From contig NC_060967.1 of NCBI RefSeq assembly GCF_910589235.1, forward strand, positions 2,774,438-2,838,437: a stretch of DNA of 64,000 nucleotides. The letters are read 5' to 3'. Origin of the DNA: Vespa crabro (Eukaryota > Arthropoda > Insecta > Hymenoptera > Vespidae). The notes under the pieces are model-generated. The model searched no databases. It was not told the origin of the DNA and saw only the letters and a program-made list of their open reading frames with translations. The position numbers and the translations under genes are program-made. Below, piece by piece: positions 37,245 to 47,439 of this stretch; the stretch's first letter is position 1, and the number at the start of each line of letters is the position of its first letter.

Positions 37245-38705
37245 TTTCTATCTGACACAAGAAGTCCTATAAAAAGAAAAGAAAAAACAAAGCAGTACGT
37301 TTGTCATGAAATTACAAGTGAATAGATTTCGAGAAATCGTGAATAAATTCTTTATAGATCATAGTATCAAATATTCCAACTACTTGATATAGCTTTAAAT
37401 TAATAATAACAATAATAATGAAAAATTATCGAGTGATATATGTAATCGTACGAAAAATATGGTTAATTAATTATCACTAAAGACGTCTTGTGTTAATTTA
37501 ATGATATATATGTTAATTGATTACCTGGTTAATAGCTGCTTCCATTTTTTAATTGTTTGGTGATTGTGTTTACGTATTTGTTTGCCTGAATTTATTTATC
37601 TCTATATTCATATACACGATTTCGTTTGCGTTTATATTCTCTTACTTTAGACGTACATACATACTTGGCTATTTAAATATTTTTCTTTCCTCTTCGCGGC
37701 TTTTTTGATTTATGTATTCATAGACAAAAATAATCTCTTAATGCGTAATCATCATATATAAGTTCTCCTTAATTATATGTAAATATATATAATAAATTTT
37801 GATTATTATTATTTTTTTAATCCGTCAAAGAAGAAGGGCGAATTAAAACGAAGCAACCAAAAAAAAAATATTTAATTTTCTTATAATTTTTGCGATTCTT
37901 TATATTTTATTTGTACTTATTTTCTTTGTCTTGTTTTTCTACCTTTGGTCAGCGATAATTTAAGCGTTTGAATATTGTCTATATCTTTAACGTGCTTAAA
38001 CGCACAATTGACTTTTATAAATAATATATAACAACAAAATATATATCAAAATACTTTCTGTATTTAGATAGTACTAGCATTATTACACGAACTATCGCTG
38101 CCAAAGAAATTATCGATAGAAAAATGTTCTTTTTTTTGCATGTAATTATATATATTCTTCCTAATAACGATAAAATAATTAATGTCATAAGAATTACCGT
38201 TGAAGTAATATCAAATGTATCTTGTTTTTAATCATTCTTTTAATAATTTACTTCTTGATCAGTTTTTATCGTTTTTAAGATAAAATATGAGTTATATTAT
38301 TTTTTTTATGCCATTAAAAAAAAAAAAGAAAAGAAAAAAAAAGAAAGAGAGAGAGAAAAAAAACAATTTAATCAATCATTCCTAGTAGTACTTATAAAAC
38401 AGTTTACTTTTGTATATAAGGAGAAATCTTATAAAGGCACAGCTTTAAACAGACTTAGTTGTAATTTGCATATATTGATTACAACCTTTATCTCATCCAC
38501 ATAAGCTATCCCTTTTTAAGTTGCTTATACCTCATATATATATATATATATACATATATATATGTATAATATTTGATTCATTCTCTTAATGAGGATAGAC
38601 TAAATTTTATATCTAACTAAATTTTTCCTCCTAGCTGCTTCGACGAATCCTTTCATAGCATCAACAACTGGAGCAAGCATTGGTACAGGACCAACTAAAT
38701 GGTAG
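32527..38705 (+). CDS. Csp: Cysteine string protein (DNAJC5 family)
   Basis: Synaptic-vesicle co-chaperone: its J domain stimulates Hsc70 ATPase, and its palmitoylated cysteine string anchors it to vesicle membranes, protecting presynaptic proteins. Exons: 32527-32546, 33836-33974, 34170-34322, 34411-34542, 35566-35622, 36726-36897 and 38635-38705. They splice to 247 residues, matching the roughly 249 of the Drosophila protein. Residues 1-7 (MDKRKMS) match the fly start MDKRKLS; Ser7, in a basic context, aligns with the PKA-phosphorylated serine of mammalian CSP, and its codon is split by intron 1. The J domain spans about residues 11-80 with HPD at 40-42. A linker with YVAEQFGEENVNAYFVVTS follows. 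The hydrophobic entry ALLVFCAIITG leads to a string with 13 cysteines at 116-133. The C-terminal tail has VTSQP and QVFAMPPPPSAAP as in flies. All junctions have GT-AG. Confidence 0.96.
33836..34322 (+). other. Csp: Csp coding exons 2 and 3 (J domain and linker)
   Basis: Exon 2 (33836-33974) carries TSGDSLYQILDIPKTATPEE and the HPD motif; exon 3 (34170-34322) carries the last J-domain helices and the linker through GWCK. The intron between them is 195 nt. In flies the matching position after VVTS reads PAVK rather than GWCK. Confidence 0.95.
34411..34542 (+). other. Csp: Csp coding exon 4 (cysteine string)
   Basis: 44 whole codons. Thirteen cysteines fall between residues 116 and 133, including six in a row, interrupted by Tyr117, Ala120 and Asn127. 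The string is preceded by a short hydrophobic segment and followed by GKCKQAPPEDSGTYHNLQ. Confidence 0.95.
34716..34733 (+). other. Csp: Possible 18-nt Csp microexon
   Basis: Within intron 4, the acceptor ATTTTACAG and donor GTGAGTTTT bracket exactly six codons (LPIEFN) in phase 0, so inclusion would keep frame between exons 4 and 5. The fly gene has alternatively spliced segments in this linker, which makes a microexon plausible. No transcript support. Confidence 0.3.
35566..36897 (+). other. Csp: Csp coding exons 5 and 6 (C-terminal tail)
   Basis: Exon 5 (35566-35622) gives RDQNPEVDVVTSQPLGFSK. Exon 6 (36726-36897) gives an acidic start EEESDEEP, a Gln/Gly-rich stretch, QVFAMPPPPSAAP, then STNLNSGGERVIYTT. 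The donor after 36897 is weak (G|GTATTT). If it is not used, translation reads on for five codons (GISTS) to a TAA at 36912-36914, giving 229 residues. Confidence 0.88.
37191..37243. repeat. (ATT)n microsatellite in Csp intron 6 / short-isoform 3' UTR
   Basis: About 17 uninterrupted ATT units. The minus-strand poly-isoleucine open frame over it is an artefact. Confidence 0.9.
37791..37796 (+). terminator. Possible poly(A) signal for the short Csp isoform
   Basis: AATAAA 877 nt after the early stop at 36914 and before exon 7, so it could end a transcript that retains intron 6. Confidence 0.25.
38635..38705 (+). other. Csp: Csp coding exon 7 (long C-terminus)
   Basis: The acceptor TTTCCTCCTAG is followed by 22 codons and TAG. 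The peptide AASTNPFIASTTGASIGTG, with its NPF motif, resembles the NPFTGAP segment of the fly tail, so I take this as the main ending. Confidence 0.75.
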
Positions 38706-39010
38706 TCGTCCATCGACTGAAAGAAAGAAAACTACTGATTAATAGCTACGTTGCGATAGATCATGATGATGATGATGATAAATAATCTATTTCCTAACGA
38801 CTAAAGTCACAGACACTTGCGTAATTAATCAAATCGTCCGTGATGGAATTATTATGTGCTTCTTCTTCTTCTAATTACTATTACAATACACGACACATAA
38901 ACTCTTTTCGCTTTTCTTTCTCTAGATTCTAAATGCTCGTGCTTTTTTCGAGAATTGAAGAAAAGAAAAGAGAGAAACATAAAAAAAAAAGAAAGAAAGA
39001 AAACAAAAAA

Positions 39011-39046
<36 letters not shown>

Positions 39047-40881
39047 GCACTTAAGTCGTTCTTCCCTTATATCGCACTTCCTTTATGTGTATTACTTAAT
39101 TAATTCATTTATTAATTATTATTGTTAGCGAATATATTACATCTCGTTTCTCTAATCTTGAATCAAAGAGAGAATTCATATTAAACGCCGCTCTTTTATG
39201 TTATCATTTCAAAAGTAGTAAATATATTATAAATTAACAATATTGTCTAATATTTGCATTTTTGGTGGATATACAAACAAATAAAAAAAAGAAGAAAGAA
39301 AATAAAACAGATATTTTCACGATCGAAATAATATAATCGTTCTCAACATACTCTATTCGTTCTCTTTCGTCTAATGATAACAAAAAGCTCTACCTATCAA
39401 CGTGTCGAAAAAAGTTACATGTTCTTTTACATTATTCAAGAGAATACTTAGAAGATAAATCAAATTGTTTAGGATTAAGGAGAGGAAGAAATAAATTTAA
39501 AAAAAAGAAAAAAAAAAAAGAAAAAAAAAAGAAAAAAGCAAACAAAAGCGAAAATAATAATTACAAAAAAAAAAAAAAGTAAATATAATTAAAAAATTTG
39601 CAAAGTTTACTATATACGATGTCGCAACGATATAATACAAAAATATAAAATATCAAAAATCTCGAAATCGTTGTAATCTACTATGTTTGATGTACTGTTG
39701 AACGGTGCATTCCATTTAATTTTAAGAGTTTAACCTTACAAATCCTTCGAGTTATTTATGTACGATATACATATATACGAAATAATAAAAATGAAAAAAA
39801 AAAAAAAAACGAGATATCCTAATAAAGCTCTTAAAGCTATAGGGAGGAGAGATGGTTCGAAAGAATGATTAGATTAAAACGATGAAAAACTCGTGCAAAA
39901 AATATAATAACAATAACAACAACAACAACAACAACGTCACAAAATATTTACGCACGTGTTTAGCTTATATACATAAATACGTACATACATACATACTTCA
40001 AAAATTTATAAACTCAACATGAAGTCAATTCATTTGATTTATATATTCATTCATTTCGATTAGCCGATACGTAAGCAAAAATAAAAAAAAAAAATGATAA
40101 TCAATAAAACAATTCTTAGAGAATCATATTTCATTTGATGTATGTATGTGATTATAAAATAATGTGTAAACAAATGGAAAAAAAAAGAAAAAAAATAATA
40201 AAATAATAAAATAATAATAATAATTAAAAAAAAATATATATATAAAGACAAAATGCCTATGGTGCCATAATCGAAAATTAAACCAACAGTTAACGGACAA
40301 GATGATAATGATGATCATCGATCAGAAAGATTTAATACCTTACTTCTCCTATCAAACTCAAACTCATAAATTTCGAATTAAGGATGTTGATAACAAAAGG
40401 ATGATTAGATAACAAAAAATCCTTCAACTTTCAATAATCCTCGATGTTATACACATATATCAAATAATAATATCGTATGATTTGGCGTATATTAAGAAGA
40501 CGATTAGAGTACCAAGCGAATTGCTACTTATTACTACTACAATAATAATAATAAATTAATGATGACGATGATGATGATAATAATAATAATACGTTAAAAT
40601 AATTCCAAAAATTGTCTACTTTCTAATAAGCTTAGCTTAGAGTATGCTTAGATCTGTCGGGTACAGGCTGAAGAATTATTTTCAAATGTATAATATAATT
40701 AGTAGAGACGTCATGCGGTTGACAAAATTAGATCTATAAAGTTGACAATTTTTTGATTTACCTATACGTATACTATACTCGAAACGAATTTTAATATAAA
40801 TTCGAAAAAATGCGGATGTTAAAAAAAAGAAAAAACTCGTTGAACAAGATGCAGCATGTAAAATAAGTACATAAAAACATT

Positions 40882-40913
<32 letters not shown>

Positions 40914-40915
40914 CC

Positions 40916-40939
40916 ACTTTCCTAATAATGATTATGATG

Positions 40940-40973
<34 letters not shown>

Positions 40974-41084
40974 ATTTTATTAAATATAATAATATAATAT
41001 AATATAATATAATAATAATAATAATATTATTCTTATTATTATTTTTGTTTATCATAATATTATTATTATTATTATTAGGAAAGT
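40916..41084. repeat. 169-bp AT-rich foldback
   Basis: The ends are perfect 14-bp inverted repeats (ACTTTCCTAATAAT and ATTATTAGGAAAGT). The interior is runs of AAT on the left and ATT on the right, so most of the element can pair with itself. It could be a small foldback transposon or a long hairpin in the Csp 3' UTR. Confidence 0.65.
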
Positions 41085-41766
41085 ATTTATGAATTAAATG
41101 TTTTAAAAAACACTCATTTTTTTCTAGACTACTCGATATAACGTAAACCTTTTTTTTTATCAGATCTTTGTTAATTTTAACACATGTACAATCTTAATTG
41201 TTGATTTTATCTATAAACAGATACTTTTTCTCTCATTTTTTTTTTGTTTGAATCCATCAATGAAATTTGTTAACGATTTATTTATTAACTAAGCTTTTAT
41301 TGTAAGGTTGTATCTAATAAATCATTATTGAAACTGATTGTAATAATGTCAAGACTCAGTATATTGATTAATGTAGCGAATGATAAAAGTGCACATAGTG
41401 CAAGAAAATTCAAGATATACTAGGTTAATTATTTTATTTAAAAGAATTAAATCGTCTTAGATAATTTATTAAGGAACACAGATTTCGCAATTTTTATTGA
41501 GACCATTTTTTATGATCTCTGATTGCATTTACATTATGATGAATATTGATTTATTAAGTGCTTTTAAACTTTTTATCAAATGTTCCATGTTCCAATCTTC
41601 TATATTATATCCAATATACATACATATACAAATAAATAGTATGCATTTGTAGATAGTTTCATATTTAATATACTGTGCTTTGTTTCTCGTATATAAAATA
41701 TGTATTATTGTATAATATGGGTATATATTGTTATTATTATTATTATTATCACTAGATAATATATAT

Positions 41767-41770
<4 letters not shown>

Positions 41771-41820
<50 letters not shown>
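41771..41820. repeat. (ACAT)n then (TA)n microsatellite
   Basis: Six or so ATAC units are followed by about 14 TA units, just before a possible terminal AATAAA of Csp. Confidence 0.85.
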
Positions 41821-41826
<6 letters not shown>

Positions 41827-41900
41827 GTATTTGTGCAAGATTAAAAGGTCATTGTAAAATCATGTAACAAAGTATAAAGATTGTAAATAAAATAGGCAAT

Positions 41901-43400
41901 ACTAACCTTTAGAAATATTGTTCCTATTGGATATGAAATAGTAGAAAAAAAGAAAAAAAAAGAACAATGAACTATAATTACAATTAAAAACTTAACTCAC
42001 TTGAATAGAAAGAAATCTATTATAGTCTTTCATTAGATATTTCAGTCTTATAAGTCTTATTCTCTTGTTACTACAGTCTAATAATTTTGATAACTCTATC
42101 CTTATTTTTTGCAAAAGTAAAACAATCTAAAACAATTATAATATATTAAAATCTTTTGCATTTTACCAAATGTATCCAATGTTAAATAATGAACTTCTTA
42201 GTAATTAATAAATAAATGAACTTATACTCTAAGATATTCTATCTGAAATATGATAAATAAAACCTATGGACCAATAACTCTAAAAATTGATATTTTACAA
42301 CTGCTAACGTTTCTAGTATTCTGTAGGATAAAGAATTTTCCTATACAAAATGGTAATCAATACAAAATGCAGGTTTCCTGCATAAGGATTCTGCAAATAC
42401 GCTTTCATTCATAATTGAAATCAATAAAAATGTCGGTCAACAAATACTTTATCATTAACTTATCATAATAATTTACATTATGAAATAAGCTTTAAGAATA
42501 GTTAATTGATTGGAATTGACAATATATATATATATATATATAGCAAACCTCTGTATATCTTCTTAAAAGTATCATAAATTTATTTTTCAAATTTATGGGA
42601 TAGATTCAAAGTTTACATAGACTTTCAATTCTACATCAGAAGAACTATCCTTTAATAGTGATTTAGTTCATTACTTTTTTCATCTGACGAATTGTTAATT
42701 AATAATTAATAATTACAGAGATCATTTCATTTACATGCATATATCACTTGAATTAGAATAAGTAAAATTTTATACTTACGCATTGTTTTTATTATTATAA
42801 ATTATCTTATTAATTGAATTCTCTTCTACAAATATCTCGGCTATATTAAAACGATTCGTGTCGAACAAAAATCTATAAAATTATGAATCTTCACAAGACA
42901 CACAATGTTTACTTCTTCGTCACATCTGCACCTAGACGATAGTTCGTCAAATAGACCGTAGCCAGACATAAGTACCTAAGTAGATATCATAGAAGCAATA
43001 GTACCGTTGTTTAAAGATTGACATTAGTCATACTGAACTGATTCATAGGAAGGAGTCGTACAAAGGAAAGAATATCTAGACGGAAAACCCCATAACTTTC
43101 TCCATGTACACATAGAAAATCCTGAACACGCCATCTATGAATAAATAGAAATCGCTTCCTAATTTAAAGATAATATCTAGGAGAGAAAAAAAAAAGAAGA
43201 AGTATCTTTACACCAATAACGTTAAAAAAGTTACAAATTACAAATAAAAAAAATCCTTAATTACTTTAAAAAAAAAACCAAAATGAATACTAACACAATT
43301 TATTGAATATAAGATCAATATTTTCTCACATATTTAGTACCTCATATTTTGAAGAATGTAACTCGATCTCATATTCACCATGTTACATATTAAGTTAAAG
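41901..43400. other. Intergenic, Csp to dpp
   Basis: AT-rich with a short (TA)n at 42522-42541. I see no gene, tRNA or clear promoter. Confidence 0.5.
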
Positions 43401-43913
43401 AGGAGATGATTCATTCGTAAAACGTTTGGCCGATACCATAGAGAAGATTTTGAAGGAGCTGTTAGAAAGAAAGAGAGAAAAAAAAGAGAAAGAGAGAGGA
43501 GAAGAGTTGGTGGTTGAAGAAAGAAGATGAGACGATTGGTCTTGTCGGAGACGGCGAGGGGCCGCCAAGAGGATCGGGGAGGGTTTTAACGGAGGGGATC
43601 GGATCCGCTCGGCGGGCCGGCCGGCGGCAACAGAGGTGGTCAAGGAAGGAAGGAGGGAAAGAGCAGAGAGTAGAGTAGTGAAGAGAAGGAAAAGGGGAAG
43701 GAGGACGAAGCTGTTGGCGAACGGGCCTGAGTAGGTTGGATCGAAGGGGCCACAGCTCTCGACACATTGCTTCGTGACGACGTATCGTCATCGTTTTTCG
43801 TTCTCAACAAATTTCTAAGATCGCGATTTTAAGTTACAATCCTTTTCGAGAGATACGTTTATGTCAATCTCTCTATCTTCCTCTCTTTCTCTTTTTCTTT
43901 CTCTCTCTCTCTC

Positions 43914-43957
<44 letters not shown>

Positions 43958-44092
43958 CCTCCCTCTTATATACGAATGTCGTCACACGTCGCGGTGAAAC
44001 TCGGGCTGCCGGATCGACTTACGCATCTATATTTATACGGACGCAGGTGAAAACGCGTTAGATAGATAGATAGAGACAGATATAGATAGAAA

Positions 44093-44136
<44 letters not shown>

Positions 44137-44316
44137 AACAGAGAGAGAGGGAGAGAGAAAGAGAAAGAGAGAGAGAGACACGTAGGAATCGCGGATACGA
44201 CAGGTTCGTCGTTACGACTCTTGACTCGCGATATACGATTCAAGCGTTCGCTCGCTCGACTCGCAGAGGAATATAACCGACGTGCGTGCCAGTGTGTATC
44301 GGTGGGTGTGGGGGCA

Positions 44317-44368
44317 GGAGGAGGAGGAGGAGGAGGAGGAGGAGGAGGAGGAGGAGGAGGAGGAGGAG
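44317..44368. repeat. (GGA)n trinucleotide array
   Basis: About 16 GGA units. It gives poly-Gly, poly-Ser or poly-Pro open frames depending on frame and strand; purine-rich on the plus strand. Confidence 0.9.
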
Positions 44369-44666
44369 AACGGGAGAAAGAGGAGGGAGTGAGGGAGGGA
44401 GAGCGAGAGAGAGAGATACCTGTGGAGAGACGACGGCTGGAAACCCATAGTTGTGTAGTAGCATGCTGCTGCTCCGTGGAAAAGGGAGTGGAATATAAAT
44501 AATTGAGACTCTCGGAGATTTTCGAATAAAAAAAGAAGACACAAGAGAAGAAAAGAAAAGATACGAAGAATAATAATAAGAAGAGGAATACCACCACCGA
44601 GTTCCTTCTCACTCGTTCGAAAGTGCCTTTTCGCGCTTTTTACATTCGGCCCGTGGGAGATTCGCG

Positions 44667-44668
<2 letters not shown>

Positions 44669-44756
<88 letters not shown>

Positions 44757-44757
44757 A
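44669..44757. repeat. (GA)n array upstream of dpp
   Basis: About 45 units with one interruption. GAGAG is the binding motif of insect GAGA factor, so a role at a dpp promoter is possible but unproven. Confidence 0.85.
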
Positions 44758-44993
44758 CGGGAGAGAGAGAGATAGAGAGAGAAAAGTTTACAGTGGTGGT
44801 ACTGAGTGTGCCTACGAGTGCGAGAGAGTGAGCTTACGAGTTTGCGGTGTACGGGACTCGTTGAGATGTCGTGGCTGCTCGTACTACGGACTTACGATTG
44901 AAGAGAGTTAGGTGAGCGAACGATTTTTAACGCGTTTGCGAGTACGAGAGGAAGAGGATAATATAACGGGAGGATGGCGGACGGTAGGAAGAA

Positions 44994-45030
<37 letters not shown>

Positions 45031-45232
45031 TCTCTGTCTTTCTCTGTCTCTATCTATCTATCTATCTATCTCGTTTTTACGAATATCTTTTTCATTTTTA
45101 TCTTCGTCCAAGATCCCACTTCGACCCACTTCCTTCATCTTATCATCATCGTCGTCTTTGTCGTCATCTTCGTCGTTGTCCGTTTAGTATCTCTTCTCAC
45201 GGACCAGATTACTTTGGACGATGACGTGCTCG

Positions 45233-45245
45233 CTGTTGCTGTTGC

Positions 45246-45294
<49 letters not shown>

Positions 45295-45345
45295 ACTCCT
45301 GCTCCTGTTCCTGCTCCTGCTCCTGTTCTTGCTCCTACTCCTGCC
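45233..45345. repeat. (CTG)n followed by (CTCCTG)n array
   Basis: A pure CTG run at about 45247-45294 grades into a six-base CTCCTG/CTGTTC repeat. It forms an open frame (poly-Ala then Ala-Pro) from an ATG at 44974 in a decent context, but the frame has no other protein character. Confidence 0.85.
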
Positions 45346-46600
45346 GATCCTCCTCCCTCCGTGTTGATGACTTTACACAACAAGCGCGTATCTTCTTCTC
45401 TTTCATGTAGAAATGATAATCGATAGATTGTGTGCACGAAGTTTCCTAGATCTCATTATTATCCCTAAAAATGAAAGAAAAAGTTATAAAAAATTTCATT
45501 TTTTTTGGGTCAGACGTAGAAAGATATACATTGTAAGTTACGTATGAGAAACAAAGTATAAAGTAGAGAGATAAAAGAATTTGAATTGGAGGGGTCAGAG
45601 GAAAGGCATTTTGTAGGAGCGCGTGGGAGGTCCTCTTCTCGAAAGTGCCTCTTCTCCTCTAACCACATTTTCCTTTCCATTTGGGTCGAGCTGCTGCTTA
45701 CCTGAGTACCTTGACTCGGCTAGACTTGTGAGATAGAAAACGATAGGGGAGGATAGGGTGCAGAGAGAGAAAGAGAGAAAAAGAGAGAGAAAGAAAGAGA
45801 GAAAGAGAGTGAGAGAAGGAAAGAGAAAAAAAGAGAGAGAAAGAGAGCGCTAGATCTTAAGTGACGTTATTATCTCGAGGACGCTTTTTCGCAGGTCGTT
45901 CGTTGAAACGACGGTAGGTAGACCAAAGATCAGCAACAACAGCAGCCTCTCTTTTGATGTTGTTGGCATAATGCTGCAACGTGTGGAATGCGAGCGTGAC
46001 GCCTTTTCCGCGCGAATGCGTTCGCGGATAAATCCATTGTCCTTGAAAAACGAGTCGGCGGCACGTCGTGTGGCTGTGTTGAAGCCGTTCGAAGAAAGGA
46101 CTTCGAGATATTACTTAATGTCCGTCGTAGGAGCGCTCGCCTCCTCGGCACTCGGAGATCGCGAGAGTCAGCAGACAGCTTGGCTCTGCTCCCACTCCTC
46201 TCCTTGTACCACTATATCTTTCTCTTTTTCTTCTCCCCTTCTCTCTCTTCCTGTCTCTCTCTCCCTCTCTCACCCTCGCCAACGCGAGCTCCAAGCATGC
46301 TGCTACATTAAATATCCCTTTCTCTCTCCTCCTACGTCATCGTTGAATCTTTCCTCTTCTCTCTTATTCTTCCATACGCGATGGACCATTGTTTTTCAGC
46401 TCTTTTTTTATTCTCGTTTTTTTTTTGTTTTTTTTTTGTTTTTTTTTTTCTTTTAGCCTTTTGCGAACGGTCAGTAACAACGACGGTCGCCGCCGTCTTA
46501 GCGAATTTTGCGTTCCATCGTTCTCCATTCGGGTTTATTCAAGTAGATAGAGAAAGAAGCGTCATTTTGCAGTTTTCATAGAAACATTCTGAAAAAGAAA

Positions 46601-47377
46601 TTCCATCGATGAAAAATCACGGCAATCAAGTAAAGATATCGTGTTACGCGTTCGTAACTTGAAAATAAGATATTTCGCAATCTTATGGAAATCTTAACCT
46701 TGGCGCGCGCGTACGAGAGAAACAACATTTGAGTTTTTCAACACGTTACAGAGATATTTATTAAAGCGAATGATTCACGTGTATAAGTGGACGGCGCTTC
46801 TTGTTAGTCATTCCTAAGCAATTTACGCGAATTCTTACGCGAAACATCTGCGAATGAAAGAAGACGAATTCTGTTTAGCATATAATCCTTCATCTCATTG
46901 TTTCTATCGATACCAACACTTTTAAAGTTTCAATCATAAAAATGAGGAACGCGCGAAACCGTTTAACTTTTGAAATACGATGTGTTCGTCTTTTCTTTTC
47001 TTCTTCTTTTTTTTTCTTTCTTCTTTTTCTTTCTTTAAAAAACCTAAATATACCCTTGCAAGAAAGAAATGGATTTTATCGACTTTCGTAGAAAAGAAAG
47101 GAGAAAATAATTATCTAGACCACCCATATCGTTCTCTCTATCTCGTTTAGGACAAGCTTTTATATTACTACGTATGCGATGGACCACTCGGGGACGCCAT
47201 TTTAAAAGTGGCGGGAAATCAACGAATTCAAACAAAACCAACGATAATCGTAGAACGTTGCAATGATCTTAATTTTCTATATCATTTCCATTCAATTTTC
47301 TTTTCTTCTCGTCCGTTAATCTTCTACGTATTTTTCTTCAATATATTTCGACGTAACTATTCTTATCCATTGCATGT
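46601..47377. other. Proximal upstream region of dpp
   Basis: AT-rich with a polypyrimidine stretch near 46990-47035. No gene seen. Confidence 0.5.
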
Positions 47378-47412
47378 TATATATAAAAACTTGCGTGAAT
47401 GTTTCAGGAAAG
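47378..47412 (+). promoter_or_regulatory. TATA-like site and initiator/acceptor just upstream of dpp
   Basis: TATATATAAAAA at 47378-47389 lies 28 nt before the A of TTTCAGGA (47406), which fits a core promoter. The same TTTCAG also fits a 3' splice acceptor ending at 47407. Sequence alone cannot separate the two readings. Confidence 0.35.
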
Positions 47413-47439
47413 ATAACGTCGGTGGGTGACGTCGTCACG

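Larger units (their letters stand above)
38706..41900 (+). other. 3' UTR and flank of Csp
   Basis: No coding sequence. Very AT-rich, with (AAT)n at 39017-39045, poly(A)-rich tracts and several possible polyadenylation signals, including AATAAA at 41316-41321 and 41886-41891. The true 3' end cannot be fixed from sequence; a long neuronal-type 3' UTR of up to 3.2 kb is possible. Confidence 0.4.
43400..46600 (+). promoter_or_regulatory. GC-rich upstream region of dpp, probable promoters and 5' UTR
   Basis: Locally much richer in G+C and CG than the rest of the window, notably 43540-43640, 44180-44330 and 45890-46200. It is packed with (CT)n at 43910-43953, (GA)n at 44101-44130 and 44669-44757, (GGA)n at 44317-44368 and (CTG)n at 45247-45294. 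A donor AG|GTGAGC at 44911/44912 could join a non-coding exon to the dpp acceptor at 47408. Many overlapping open frames on both strands (up to 184 codons) are driven by these repeats and are not called as genes. Confidence 0.45.

Noticed and set aside
44058..44612. 184-codon minus-strand open frame with poly-Pro and Ser/Leu-rich segments
   Set aside because: Driven by (GGA)n and (GA)n arrays; no unique domain, and overlapping open frames exist in several other frames.
44974..45426. 150-codon plus-strand open frame with poly-Ala and Ala-Pro repeats starting ATGGCG
   Set aside because: Composed of CT and CTG repeats with no recognisable fold; the donor at 44911 lies just before it, placing it in a likely intron.
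45930..46456. Overlapping open frames on both strands (161 codons plus, 73 minus)
   Set aside because: GC-rich stretch lowers stop frequency; the plus frame ends in poly-Phe from poly(T). No family match on either strand.
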